Notes under the pieces: generated by a model | Databases searched by the model: none | What the model saw: the letters and a program-made list of their open reading frames with translations, nothing else | Told to the model about the DNA's origin: nothing | Shown: piece by piece, positions 47,101 to 57,783 of the stretch | How the letters are laid out: each line of letters opens with the position of its first letter | Numbering within the stretch: the stretch's first letter is position 1 | Origin: Microthyrium microscopicum | Taxonomy: Eukaryota; Ascomycota; Dothideomycetes; Microthyriales; Microthyriaceae | Reading direction: 5' to 3' | Assembly (NCBI GenBank): GCA_010405405.1 | Contig: MU004237.1 | Span: forward strand, 290,014 to 354,013 | DNA: 64,000 nt | Made by a program: the position numbers and the translations under genes

Positions 47101-47842
47101 GTAATTGTGGATAATCAAGATGAACTCTCAAAATACCGTCGTCGTGCTCGTCATCGCCAAAATCAGGAATATTGACATCAGCATAGCGCCGAAGTGCTTG
47201 CTTGAGAAGTTGTATCTTTTGGTTACTTTCGATACCCTTATTCTCCGCATCTTGCTTGCTTTTACGATCACCCTCAAGCTGATACAATTTACTCATCTTG
47301 TCAATGCCTTCCTTGTACTGCTTTTCAACACTGAGTTTGAATTCGAGTTGCGACAGCATGAGCTGGATTCGGGGGCCGAGATGAGGAGTGTCATATTTGA
47401 TCAAGTCTATTATAGTCAGTCAATGTCACTAAAACTCTCGAACCACCATACCAAGCTTGCTATAATTTGGTCTGGGTTTTGGTATACCAGGACCGGGACC
47501 AGACCTTGCATATGGGGCCGCTGGAGCAGCTAAGCCATCCGGTCCATATTGTTGTTGACCGTATTGTCCTTGTTGATCGTAACCGGAAGCACCATAACCA
47601 CCATCTTGATTAAGATTCATATCTCCCATTCGAGAGTTCATAACCTTCTCCTGGTGATCACGAAGGCGTGACTCGAGATATTCTATATTCTTGCGGCCAT
47701 CGCGAATCTTGGTATCGAGACCCTGCAAAACGAGCGGATTGGTGGTCGACTGTCGCATTTGGTTCGCGGCAGTAATAAGGGTCTTCTCCCGCTCGATTTT
47801 GCCGGTGATGGTACGCACCAGCTCATCATCGCTGCTACTCAT
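44199..47842 (-). CDS. PKC1: Protein kinase C (fungal Pkc1)
   Basis: Pkc1 acts below Rho1 at the plasma membrane and feeds the cell-wall-integrity MAP kinase cascade. Five exons: 47842..47452, 47406..46132, 46082..45867, 45817..44715, 44666..44199; 1150 residues, all phases close. Domain order: HR1a (about 5-70, [14 protein letters not shown]); HR1b (about 140-215, [21 protein letters not shown]); C2-like (about 225-345); C1a (about 456-505, H-x12-C-x2-C pattern with CALCGEFL); C1b (about 522-577, [18 protein letters not shown] split by intron 2); a long Gln-rich linker (about 640-800) with an Ala run; and kinase (about 822-1080) with [34 protein letters not shown] and GTPEFMAPE. It ends with an AGC tail with the turn motif TPVLTP and the hydrophobic motif [12 protein letters not shown] in place of DFG is usual for fungal Pkc1. 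Length and order match the family. Confidence 0.96.
45430..45490 (-). repeat. CAG/CAA-rich tract coding poly-Gln in Pkc1 linker
   Basis: A run of TTG/CTG trinucleotides on the plus strand encodes [20 protein letters not shown] in the linker before the kinase domain. The CAA/CAG mixture and Tyr/Ala interruptions indicate an old, fairly stable tract. Confidence 0.75.
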
Positions 47843-48914
47843 GGTGGCTGGGTATCAATGTAGACAATGCCCGCAATTGCGGGGCAGAGGGGGGAGTTGT
47901 TTTGCTGTAGATATTGGGATCAAAAGCGAGCCGATAAAGTCGAGAGGAAGGAAAGGTGCCAATGCAAGATACGGAAGAGGAATTTAGGAACCGGCGGGTA
48001 CAGTCGGGGCAAATATAGCGGTGTTGGCGGTATGACGGGTAGTGTGCCCAAAAGAGGCCGGGCAAGACAACAACAATGTATGGGGTGACTGTCTCTCAAA
48101 CGGGCGGGGATGGATAAGACTGGACAACGGGCCAGACAAACTTGTGTAAAATAATGAATTTAGACGCGAGACATGTAGGAGAGGTCGCTTGGGGAAAAGG
48201 AGAGCAAGCGGGAGGTTCTGATGTTGAGATAAGTGGATGGAGGAGGAGAGTTGTTGGACCAGGCTGGTTTGGGCTGTTGATTTTGGACCTCTGGTGGTTG
48301 AGTCTGTTTGGCAGTGGCCAGTGGCGGGGCTGAGTCTTTCCTTCCTCTTCTAGAAATCTCAAATCTCAACACCATCTTCTTGCTTCCTACTCCTCCCTTC
48401 TTGCCATCTTGACCGTGGAACATCCATTGCTACCTTGAGATGGAATGCTACTTTATATTGCTGCTCTATCTCAGTAATAAACATCAGAATCCCCTGAAGT
48501 AAAGCTTACCGGATCGCCTCTTCCTCTCTCTAATCGGGGCTGTGTTCACACTATTGCTTTCAGCCATGGCCTCGTCTATCTGTTTGCCTGCCCAACCGCC
48601 TGAAATCTACTGATGTTTTGCCGATTACTGCTTCCATCTGACAAGCATCTTCCAGATAGGTTAATCACACTGTAGCCCGGCAATATCAACTATTTCCATT
48701 ATCATTATGCTTTCTCGCCAGAAGCTTGACACTAGTAGCACCGGAGACTGTTTATCCGAATGCGCAACTGAATATCAATCCCCAACAACTAACAGCGCCC
48801 TCTATCCGCACTACAATTGTTCAATATCGCTCTTAACACGCGCCTGCCATTTCCAACTTGCTTTGCTTTGCTGTCCACCCCGTCGCCATCATTTTTCTTC
48901 CCATCATGCTCCTC
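47843..48914. other. PKC1 upstream region
   Basis: This 1.1 kb carries the PKC1 promoter and leader and the 3' flank of the next minus-strand gene. 48165-48420 is purine-rich on the plus strand. A plus-strand frame at 48707..48985 overlaps the following gene's C-terminus in antisense and is not called. Confidence 0.5.
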
Positions 48915-49553
48915 TCAGACCTCAAAATACGACCGTCTCGATTCACCCAATGATACACCCAACGATACCTTATGCGCCCTCTTGATCTCCTTCATTTTCA
49001 ATATTCTCATGATCGAAATGCCCAGTATCACCAACCAGCAAACCAACACTCCCACCCCTAAATATGCTTTCACCGCTCCATGCGCCAGTAGCGGCCCTTT
49101 ATACGGGCAAAAGCTATACTGTGGGCCTTTGATCTCGCAGCTAAACCATAAACTGATTTGTGCGATCCACGCAACCGTGAAGATGGAGGAGAGTATGATG
49201 CATGTTATATTGGCGATATCTCCCCGACATTCGATGATGAATAGTGGGACGTTGAGGAGGAATGTGAAGATGGATGTCATGAATGCGTAGATGCCAAAAC
49301 TGTTCCTGTGAGTTATGTTAGTCTGATGTCGTGGACATGGGGGTTGAGGTATGTACCCGAGTTTGAGGCCGCTGGATTGGATACTTCGCATCCAGAAGCC
49401 GGTTACGATTATATCTGCTGCGTTCATGAGGAGCATGAGTAGTAGAGCTGAAAATTGCCAGAAGTGTGATGTCCGTAGAACATTTGATTGAACTGCAGAA
49501 GTGTGCCGCTCAGCGACCCGCGGTGACTGAAGTGCGTTTTTTGCTTCTTTCAT
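48915..49553 (-). CDS. Four-pass membrane protein (MARVEL-like topology), unrecognised
   Basis: Two exons, 49553..49357 and 49305..48915, 195 residues. The intron (49356..49306) is 51 bp with no stop, so it also reads as open frame. Its gtacat donor, gactaac branch point and ctcacag acceptor show it should be removed, joining SSGLKLG to NSFGIYAF. Four hydrophobic helices are visible: FWQFSALLLMLLMNAADIIV, FMTSIFTFLLNVPLFII, ITCIILSSIFTVAWIAQI and YLGVGVLVCWLVILGISIM. Conserved-looking cysteines lie in the loop between TM3 and TM4 (WFSCEIKGPQYSFCPYKG). The fold resembles fungal MARVEL/SUR7-like proteins, but I cannot name a family. Confidence 0.75.
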   Translation of the reverse strand: MKEAKNALQSPRVAERHTSAVQSNVLRTSHFWQFSALLLMLLMNAADIIVTGFWMRSIQSSGLKLGYIPQPPCPRHQTNITHRNSFGIYAFMTSIFTFLLNVPLFIIECRGDIANITCIILSSIFTVAWIAQISLWFSCEIKGPQYSFCPYKGPLLAHGAVKAYLGVGVLVCWLVILGISIMRILKMKEIKRAHKVSLGVSLGESRRSYFEV

Positions 49554-50753
49554 TTTTGACGTAATGGGATGGTGTAGTGACGACGTGCGATGCTGACGCT
49601 TATGGATATACGCTGATGAAAAGATGATGGTGGAGTTGATGATTGTCGACTATGGTTTGTATAGATGAGTTAGATGTCAGGGACGACAGTTCCTTAAATG
49701 CTCTTTGAGACTCATCATCGAGAGGTTAGAGACCATGAGCAATATAGCTTTTGCTGTGTAAAGCTTTGCTAGCATACCGTGGTAGTTGGATGGCACCCAA
49801 AATCGTCTCTACCAAAATACAACACTGAGCTCTCAGCCTTGTCCGGCGCCAAGTTTCGCTCAATCATATCAACGAAAGTACTCAGCCTCGCCTCTGATCT
49901 TTGATGCGCGCATCAGACAACCAACGGAAATTCTTCATGGTAGATCTCAAAGCATGAAATGACGAATGGGAGCAGGCGCGATATGTTTGTTGAAATCAGG
50001 TCCGCGCGACTATTAGCGCAAGGCTGAAAATCTACCCGCCGAACCAACAGCACCGCTGTTTCATGTTATTTGATCATCATAATGCGATCGGCTTTATTCA
50101 GTATTAACTGCGGCGATGGTGTGAACGGCAGCTATCTTGCTGACAGTCGACTTGCATAATGATGTTATTGATAGCATTGTTGTATGTTGAATTAGCTAGC
50201 TAGACACACCATGACGCTCAATTCATTCACCACAAAGAATAGAGTCATTCCAAACGAAACAATGCATAGTTACGCCCTTGGAGATAGAGGACATTCTGGG
50301 AAGTACCTATTCTTAGGTAGTGATGGTGATGTTATGAAACTTCAAGCTCCACTACGCTGTAGACATCACTGCATCACCAATTCACAACCTGAAGTAATTT
50401 TAGAAAAATAAAAGCATTGGCCAGTTGAAATCACACCTCGGATTCAAATCTCTGCATTTTCGATAGAACATCGAAGTTTTCAGCTTTTGCCAAATCGCTA
50501 GGCTGAACATGTAACATGAGTTTTAACCTTCAGCCTCAAATTTCGAAATCGCGAGACGTTCCAATTTTCGCACAAAATTATACTCATTGCAAGCAGAGCC
50601 ATTTACTTGAAAAGTAACATCTTTATTTTGGCGATACACCTTTATGCGCGAAGTAATTCAGCAGTGATGTTCCTAGCATTTAACACAACAGACCCTCTCT
50701 CTACCATTTCAAACCAATGCTGCCTGTACGCCATAGCTTAAAGGCGTTCAACT
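49554..50753. other. 1.2 kb intergenic, nothing recognised
   Basis: Promoter of the membrane-protein gene near 49554-49800, then A/T-richer DNA. A 66-codon frame at 50211..50411 has no supporting feature. Confidence 0.5.
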
Positions 50754-51336
50754 CTAATCAGAAAGATTGAAAAGTTTGACCACAACCCCAGCGAGGAAAC
50801 ACAAGGTGTGTTGCAACAGTAAGATGAGCATCAGATTTAACTTCCATTCAACCCAGGAGCTATCCACCGGAATTCTGGACCTGAACCATAACCTGCGTGC
50901 CGTAAGTAAAGCATTCATCAATCTGTTCAAATGTTCTCCCGAAACCTTACGGGGCCAGTAACACCATCCAATACAGACAATAGTGTGGGGCCTCGACAAT
51001 TACTCGGTGGAATGCTGGACCGGTCTTTTTGGCGAGGAGAGGAATCAGCGAGTTGAACATGCTGTAGTCGATGATCGATAGCAGAGATTTCCCTAGAAGG
51101 ATTCCGGAAGGCGAATAGTTTATGCGGGAATTGCCCGGTGTTGCTTGTGGGATGACATATAGCTGGTAGAAACCGGCAAGTTGAGCAACAGTCCTGTTGT
51201 TGTTAGCGTGCGAACCCAATCAATGGGGTTGATATAGTACTTACTGTGCAGTATGCATGTATGTTTCAAGCACCACATCCATTGGCCGATTCCCGGAGGG
51301 CAGCAAAGCCGAAGAAGTCACTAACCATCTCATCAT
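50754..51336 (-). CDS. Small three-exon protein, unrecognised, probably membrane-associated
   Basis: Three exons: 51336..51245, 51193..50951, 50892..50754; 157 residues. Introns have gtaagt/aacaacag with a gctaac branch, and gtaagg/cacgcag; both are phase 2 and close. The upstream frame is closed by a stop shortly before the paired ATGs at 51336. Translation: MMRWLVTSSALLPSGNRPMD, then TVAQLAGFYQLYVIPQATPG, GILLGKSLLSIIDYSMFNSL, HYCLYWMVLLAPLWFRSRIP and LMLILLLQHTLCFLAGVVVKL. One or two hydrophobic helices sit at the C-terminus. No family recognised. None of its exons is long enough to stand out alone, but the splice sites are among the best in the window. Confidence 0.6.
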
Positions 51337-51720
51337 CGTTGCATATGGCCTCGATCTGTGTATCAGCTTGACAAGATGAACGAGTATCAAAATGAGTCAA
51401 TATTTCGTAACTCAAAGTCTAGCATACGATTGGACGAGCTTGTGGGTTACGAACTGAAGCAATGCATATTTATATCAAATTGGATGTTCTGCGATTGTGT
51501 TCACGCAATTGCGATATTCTTGGAATTAGCTTGCTAACAACTCATTGTTATGACCTGTTGTATTTCTTGATTGTTGAATGAGCATAGCAAATTAACGAGG
51601 ACTCAACAAAGGGCGTCGAGATCTGACGAGTGTGACTATGATCTAGTATTCTGGTACTGACCAAGAACGTTACTCTCATCATGCTTTCAATGTATATCCA
51701 GATCCTCCATCTCGCCCTGC

Positions 51721-52710
51721 TCAATCCTGAATGCGTTGGTTACAAAACGGCGGCACCGCATAATAAATAAACGCGTGTATAACACACGCTGCCAAATCGC
51801 CCACCCAATGCACCCAGTGATACGTCCACCGATGACTCGCCGCCATCAGTCCCAAACACCTCGCCGGATTACACGACAGTCCCAAATACCCCGGTCGTGC
51901 AATCCCACCCGCCAACAACGCAATTGCGCTGGATATGCCGACCAGAAACGGCCCCAAGCCTGGCCCAAACGATCCCGAATTGCGTGGATCTAACCCCAAG
52001 CCAAACGCTAGAAACAGCACAAACAACGCGCCCATAGTTTCCAGCGCAAATGCTTGCCTGCCCGGTATCTCAGAAGAATCAATATAGCACCCCGGACTGA
52101 ACGTAAGAACAGAAGGTTCTCCACCAAGCGCAGCACGCAGAACATACGCGCCCACAACACCGCCTATACAATGCGCAATAATATACAGCACCATTCGTGG
52201 CAAACTCGTCAATTTCGCAAGAAATGTCGCAAACGTAATCAACGGACTCAGATGCGCACCCGTCACAGGTCCCAAACTGAATATAAACAACGTCACCAAC
52301 CCACACTGTACGGCCGCTGCCACCACCACGGGCACCAAGGCACCCAACTTTGTTGCCGTCGCGAGGTTCGATGTCCCATGTGCGACGAGCCCGGCTATGA
52401 AGACCCAGAGGGCTAACGCGATGCCTTCGATTGCTGCGTATCGCCAGATGTGCACGTCACGAAAGGGGCGGAGGGAGAGGATGTGGATCCATTTAGGCGA
52501 TTGGACTGCGTCAGGGTTCGTGTGTTGGACTGTTTGGTAGTCTGGATCGCTGGTTGCGATGGCGGCGAGTTGGTTGCCTCCGAGACGGCCGACGAAGGGT
52601 TGGGAGTTTATGTGGTTGTGAGGGATTGGGGCGGAGAGGTTTGTGCGCCAGCGTTGGATTGGAGGTGGGTCATCTTTTGCGCTGGTCGTTGGCTCGAGGA
52701 GTTTGTCCAT
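51721..52710 (-). CDS. Aquaporin / major intrinsic protein with altered first NPA box
   Basis: A single exon of 329 residues. A ~85-residue N-terminal cytoplasmic extension precedes six membrane segments: AIEGIALALWVFIAGLVAHG, LVPVVVAAAVQCGLVTLFIFS, MVLYIIAHCIGGVVGAYVL, FALETMGALFVLFLAFGLGL, FLVGISSAIALLAGGIA and WVGDLAACVIHAFIYYAV. The first half-helix box reads GAHLSPLITFATFLAK (LSP where orthodox channels have NPA); the second is CNPARCLG with the selectivity-filter Arg retained. Fungi have several divergent MIP clades with changed first boxes; the substrate (water, glycerol, other) cannot be set from this. Coding GC is clearly higher than in the flanks. Confidence 0.88.
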   Translation of the reverse strand: MDKLLEPTTSAKDDPPPIQRWRTNLSAPIPHNHINSQPFVGRLGGNQLAAIATSDPDYQTVQHTNPDAVQSPKWIHILSLRPFRDVHIWRYAAIEGIALALWVFIAGLVAHGTSNLATATKLGALVPVVVAAAVQCGLVTLFIFSLGPVTGAHLSPLITFATFLAKLTSLPRMVLYIIAHCIGGVVGAYVLRAALGGEPSVLTFSPGCYIDSSEIPGRQAFALETMGALFVLFLAFGLGLDPRNSGSFGPGLGPFLVGISSAIALLAGGIARPGYLGLSCNPARCLGLMAASHRWTYHWVHWVGDLAACVIHAFIYYAVPPFCNQRIQD

Positions 52711-53807
52711 TGTGATGACGGGAAAGAGTTATTTGTGTAAGAATTGAGTTATTGTTGAAGATGGAAGTTGAATGTGAGCATTTTGCAACGGCGTGTAAGC
52801 TGATATGGGGAGAAATATGCTAGGATAGTGGTATCTAGATGTAGAGATAAGTAATATATCACAGTGACAGAGGTTGGTAGAGAGAAAAGATTGTATGAGA
52901 CATGATGTTATTGGATCTAGCTACAGGTTAGATGTACGATACTAGTAGGTTGAGAACTACAAGTCGTTGTACTGATATCATAAGTGGAGTAGCAAGGGCA
53001 TTGCGTAAAATCTTTTTGCTTTTGTGAAGATAAAGAACAGTCAAGGAAGATCTTGATCGGAGAACGGCGAGAACTACAGTTGCATAACTTGCTAAGCCTA
53101 TATTGGCAGCTATTCCCGACTCATCGACTCAACGACTGCCAATGTCAACTTCGATCAACCTCCATCACAAATCCATCGCACACTCTTAACACAGCTCTTC
53201 TTCATCTCTCCGCTCAAGGCGATAGAAACAGTGAAAAACTTGAAAAAAATGGTTTGGCTTCTCTTTGAGTTGCGTGTGTCATCCTTAGTGCAGGGGCCAT
53301 GCTAACTAGGAGTTTGTTAGTATAAGATCATCTTCAACAAGGTGATCGGGGTACGTACTCTTCTCTGTATTGTTTCAATTTGACCATGTGCCACGAGGGC
53401 GGAAAGGAAAAGAGAAATGCAAGATGGCAGAGGGATCAAGGTCTTAAGTACCACGCAGCATGGCGAGGCAGCAGCGTGGTCACTGGATAAACGTGACTTG
53501 GACCGTGGACTGGAAGCCTACCACGATATGCGCCACCATCAAAAAGTTTCTTCAAGCGCGATCACCAAGGAACGTGACTTGTTGCCTATTTGCTACCTTT
53601 GAAATGATCACTGACCACGGCCAATGGATTTTCCGGTGCCAAACGAGTAAGATTCGGCTTAAACCTTGCGATCTTGGCCGTTGATCGGTGCGAATGCGTC
53701 GCTGTCACTGCATCATTGAAAGGCATTAGTGCTTTTCAGGTCTATCAAAAGATTGGCAAGATCATTGGCAAGAGCAACCTAACAGTAAAAGTCTTGATTT
53801 CGAGCAT
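52711..53807. other. 1.1 kb intergenic, nothing recognised
   Basis: Aquaporin promoter side and LPMO 3' flank. Short opposing frames only; no repeat or RNA gene noticed. Confidence 0.5.
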
Positions 53808-54515
53808 CTATCTTCCAGTCCAAAGCTTTGGTCCAGGAATCGGATAGCTGGTAAACTTCTTATACAAGTCAAAGTGAATACCGCCATCATTTGGCGAATA
53901 CAACCGACTTCCAGGCACACCTCCACTTATCGCACTTGATCCGCCTCCAGTAACCTTAATGTTGGCGCACTGAGGGTACAATTGTGCCTGGCCTTGTCCA
54001 CCACCATGCAGAGCGATAATCTCGTGTCGAATAACATAGTTGCCCGCCTTGAGCGAAGCTGGAATAACTGCAGTAGCGACATTTCCCCTCTTCATCATGG
54101 CGTCCGATGCCCACACGCCATTGCGGAAACCACCTTCTGCGATTTTGACGAATTGTAGACTAGCCTTGTTGACTGTTGTGCATTCGCCAGGGCATGCAGC
54201 GAGGTATGTCAACACTGGTCCTTTATGTGAGTCCGCCCAGGTGCTCCACTTCATCTTGAGGGTGTCGCCGGCTGCGATGTTGAGATATTCTACACCCGGA
54301 GTAGCGTTCTTGTGGCAGATGATGTTTGGGCTGCTGAGTTCATTGGTACCAACAAAGCCATTATCGCCATTGTTTGCTTTCCAGGCTGCTGTCTTATCTT
54401 TTTTCCAGTAGTCTGCGCCGACTTCTGATGCAGTGCTGGAGGACCATTGCGAGACCAGGCCGTGGCCATGGCTGAAGCCAACGAGGGCCGAGACGAGAAG
54501 TGCTGTTGATTTCAT
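53808..54515 (-). CDS. AA9 lytic polysaccharide monooxygenase (formerly GH61), secreted
   Basis: AA9 enzymes oxidatively cleave cellulose or hemicellulose using a copper ion. A single exon of 235 residues from ATG 54515 (MKSTALLVSALVGFSHG); the open frame extends further upstream but would bury the signal peptide. The copper brace is visible: the N-terminal His after signal cleavage (HGHGLVSQW, so either His), a second His in WADSHKGPVLTYLAACPG, and the axial Tyr in the QAQLYPQCANIKV block, with the Q-x-Y motif. YVIRHEIIALHGG is also family-typical. Cys pairs (IICHK with PQCAN; CPGEC) are the usual disulfides. There is no cellulose-binding module. The N-terminal loop region (WSSSTASEVGADYWKKDKTA) is unlike the commonest AA9 clades. 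Confidence 0.9.
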   Translation of the reverse strand: MKSTALLVSALVGFSHGHGLVSQWSSSTASEVGADYWKKDKTAAWKANNGDNGFVGTNELSSPNIICHKNATPGVEYLNIAAGDTLKMKWSTWADSHKGPVLTYLAACPGECTTVNKASLQFVKIAEGGFRNGVWASDAMMKRGNVATAVIPASLKAGNYVIRHEIIALHGGGQGQAQLYPQCANIKVTGGGSSAISGGVPGSRLYSPNDGGIHFDLYKKFTSYPIPGPKLWTGR

Positions 54516-56499
54516 GATGTGAGTCTGTAGCGAATGTGTGTGTTTCTGGGCGAGCAAGAAAGAGGTGCGAGCTTGAATTGCAAGGCAAGTCTTTATTCTA
54601 TTCATATGCTAGCATCTTATGATCCATCCATCCGTCCTTATTTTGCCATGATTCTATTGCTTCCAATGACCTACCGCATTGATGAAAATCTCCGGCATAA
54701 ATTTCCGCTCAATATACCTCCCGCCACATCGTGTTGTTTACCTGGGTCAATGAGAGGTCGATTTCCACGAATGCGGCTATGGTATTGGTCAAAGCCCAGC
54801 TCAGCTTCCCGATCCAATCGAAATTATCTAGATGAAACTTGACAAGGCTGACGACAACCAACGAAACACGTTTGCTCTGCAATATACAGCTGTCAACCCT
54901 ACCTGGTATGACTAGGAATTACCCCAGATATTTTTCTAGCTCGTCCTTGGACCCTGTACTCCCTAACTTCTTGACTGAAAATCTAGGAACAGACGGACCT
55001 GGGCTCCGGTGTTGGTATCCTGGCTGGCCGTCCATGATACCCTTCTGAGATGTCTGGTAGTTTCCATCTCCTATTCCACTATTATACTGCAAAATCCGGT
55101 AACTTGCTGCTACGGTAATCAATTCAAGAATATGTTAGGGAGCGAATAACTGTTCAGAGATGTCACTGATTATTCTCACATAACGTAGTCACTAGATCAG
55201 AATAGACGCTATACAAGAAGGATACAGTTGGAGTTGAATAGATACAGAATGAGTGACAGGTCTCTTTGCACGTACATATTCGCCATGAGAATGACGCTTG
55301 GAAGCCCATTCATTACTCCACTTCTGAGTGAAAAATGGCACGGTCAGCACTCTGATTATGTTATCAGGACATTGATGTTTGGGGAAACTAAGAAGCGCAT
55401 TGCGACACTTTATCACACTGGCAGTCACTCATTCAAGATGTTGAGAACAATCCTAGATTCTTTTAATGCCATACACTTTGGGTCTCTTTTGAAACTAGAA
55501 TCAAAACTAGAAATCAAGTTATTAGAGAATGAGTTTAAATCGTAGTTGACAATGTGGTAGTTATATACGAATGACTGAGAATTCCTGATGTACTAATCCC
55601 GTACGCGGGCGATATTAGGTCCAAATATTGCAGATGAAGGCGCCTATTATATTACGACACTAGCCTGATGCAGAACAATAGTCACCTCGACAAGATAAAG
55701 CTAAACGACAATTACCGACATGACCTTACCCGAGATCAATTCCGCGACAAGATAAGATCAAAAATCGAATCGAATCGTAAAAAATCCGCGGGATTTTGAT
55801 AATATGCACCTCCAATAACATTGGGGCTGTGTTATGAAGTTTTGCTATTTTGATTTCAGACTTTCTTTTTGGTGGGTATACTTCTGAATCCTTCTTCAGT
55901 GAGAGAAGCACGGTGAGATGTGTTAGAGTTTGAGCGCGCTGAAGTTGAGTTGAAGTTTCCCATGCTCTTGCTCTGACCATTTGTTTTGAATTGAATTGAA
56001 GTGAGCCTGAGTTCATGATTCTCACTATTTGACATATTTCTAGCGCGTCACCAAAAGAAGGCGATTGAGTCTGTGGTCTACTTTGAGTTTGATCCTGTGA
56101 CTACTAAACAAATACTGAAGCTCCAAGTTGCTTATAATGGCTCATTCTCTGTTGTCTTGGTCCTGGCAACTGCCATCTTAGCTATCTCAAAGTCTCTTGA
56201 CTCCTTCAATAAGAGCCTCACTCTTTGCTCAGTTTGACGTCTATATCACTACCAGCTGAAACCTCACTCGCTATTCCAGCCACTTCTACCATGGATTTGC
56301 TGTGCTTAAAAGCTAGAGCTCCCTGTCATCTCTTGCAACTTCGCACCCACACTTGACAGCCTTGTTCGCATCATACCCAAGCGGAAGAGTTGACTTCTTG
56401 GTTCCCACCGTCAGACTTTGTCACCAAGCTCGCCTTATCCCAGCCTTCTCAAGATAACAGTAAGTATAGAGAAAACAGTGGTCACAATTCAATCTAACA
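54516..56499. other. 2 kb intergenic
   Basis: LPMO promoter near 54516-54900; then A/T-rich DNA. 55781-55797 contains a perfect inverted repeat (AAAATCC, GCG, GGATTTT). Two near-identical CGACAAGATAA blocks (about 55687 and 55745) lie just before it. A 105-codon plus frame at 55228..55545 has no recognisable features. The pyrimidine-rich stretch from about 56150 is the leader of the next gene. Confidence 0.45.
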
Positions 56500-57178
56500 A
56501 TGGCAGTCTTCGAAATGGACGACGAAGTTCCACCACCGGTTACTATAGAGCAGAGAGAGTTTCTCGCAAACTTCTGGAAAGGCTTGGAGCATTCCAAGAA
56601 AACCAAGTACATGGAAGACACCTTAAGAGGGGAGATGCTTCTCAGCAACGACTACAAGGTCAACGAGGTTAGAAGAAACCTCCAAGGTGCGTGGGAAGAC
56701 TATACTGACAAGGCTCTACCTATAGGAATGGCTCACATCTGGTCTGGACGAGATGGTCTGCAGAACCAACTTCCATAACATCCCAGTACGCGCGGTTCGT
56801 AGAGCAATCCGATACTTCCATCTGGAGAACAATGAGCCGTTCAAGGTTGTTAAACCTTCCAAGTCAATTTTCGATCTGGAGTTCATCCCAGGCATGAGAA
56901 TGAACACAGACGATGATGCTCCACTGTACTCGTCGACTGGCGGCGGCCAGTTCACTCACAGCCCTTACTACCGCAATCCACACTTCGACCTCGCCAAATT
57001 GGAAGCAGAGGAAAGCCAAATGTTCGCGACGAACCCCGAGGCTGTCTACGCGCGTCGTTTCCAGAGACGCATGAACGCCCTGGAACACCGCTGCGGCTTG
57101 CTTGTTATGCTGCTGCTAGGCGAGGGCATTGACGTGCCGGAGAAGTTCAAGACTACTGACAACATCCCTCTCCGATAG
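56500..57178 (+). CDS. Unrecognised two-exon protein, 206 residues
   Basis: Exons 56500..56667 and 56726..57178 join in phase 0 (donor gttaga, branch tactgac, acceptor cctatag). Without splicing the gene looks like two overlapping frames. The protein is soluble and charged: MAVFEMDDEVPPPVTIEQRE, FLANFWKGLEHSKKTKYMED, then EWLTSGLDEMVCRTNFHNIP, VRAVRRAIRYFHLENNEPF, and a Tyr/Arg-rich C-half (HSPYYRNPHFDLAKLEAEES, ARRFQRRMNALEHRCGLLV). No signal peptide or transmembrane segment. Branch-point quality and the continuous helix-like pattern across the junction support the model. Function unknown. Confidence 0.65.
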
Positions 57179-57783
57179 ATCACAAGCCGAGTGTATGGCT
57201 GCTCGCGAAATTATGGATGGATCTGACCTTGGGGATGAGAATGACTGTGAGAGCCTTCAATGACCGGAACTTTGAGAAGCCTCAGCATATCATGCTTCCT
57301 GTTGTTGTGGGCGGAAACGTTGCCTACAAGCTGGGTTTGAGGTCGTGGTTTCGGCTAATGTTGTTAGTTTTCGTCACACCAAAATTATCATGAAATAACC
57401 TGATTTACAAATCATCTTCCGCGTGTGCTGTGCTTCGCGTAAATTGTGTTCTCGTGAAGGTTGATTCGGTTGTGGACTTGTCATTTAACAGACTTTGGGC
57501 GTGATGGTGTCCAGCAGAGCTTACAAAATAAAAGTACCGCATGATCAACCAGGCAACATGTTGTCGAAAGTTGAGGCCTTCATTTCCAGCAGTTTTGGTG
57601 TTTCTGGATGAAGTTGGAGTTGAGCAATCGAGATCTTAGCGTGCGCTAGTGCCATCGACTCCGGCGACATGGTCACAGCGCCCTCGTGTCGCGCCTCCGG
57701 GCCCCTCTACCAAATCTGGTTTAGCTCATCTTTATCCCAACAACTTCCAACTTTCATCAACTTGAACGCTTTCAATACAAAGC
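57179..57783. other. Intergenic, promoter of the Cys-rich gene
   Basis: About 600 bp. A 79-codon frame at 57669..57908 overlaps the next gene's start in another frame and lacks features. No repeats. Confidence 0.45.

Noticed and set aside
55228-55545. 105-codon plus-strand frame
   Set aside because: No splice partners, no domain, A/T-rich surroundings; it is compatible with chance.
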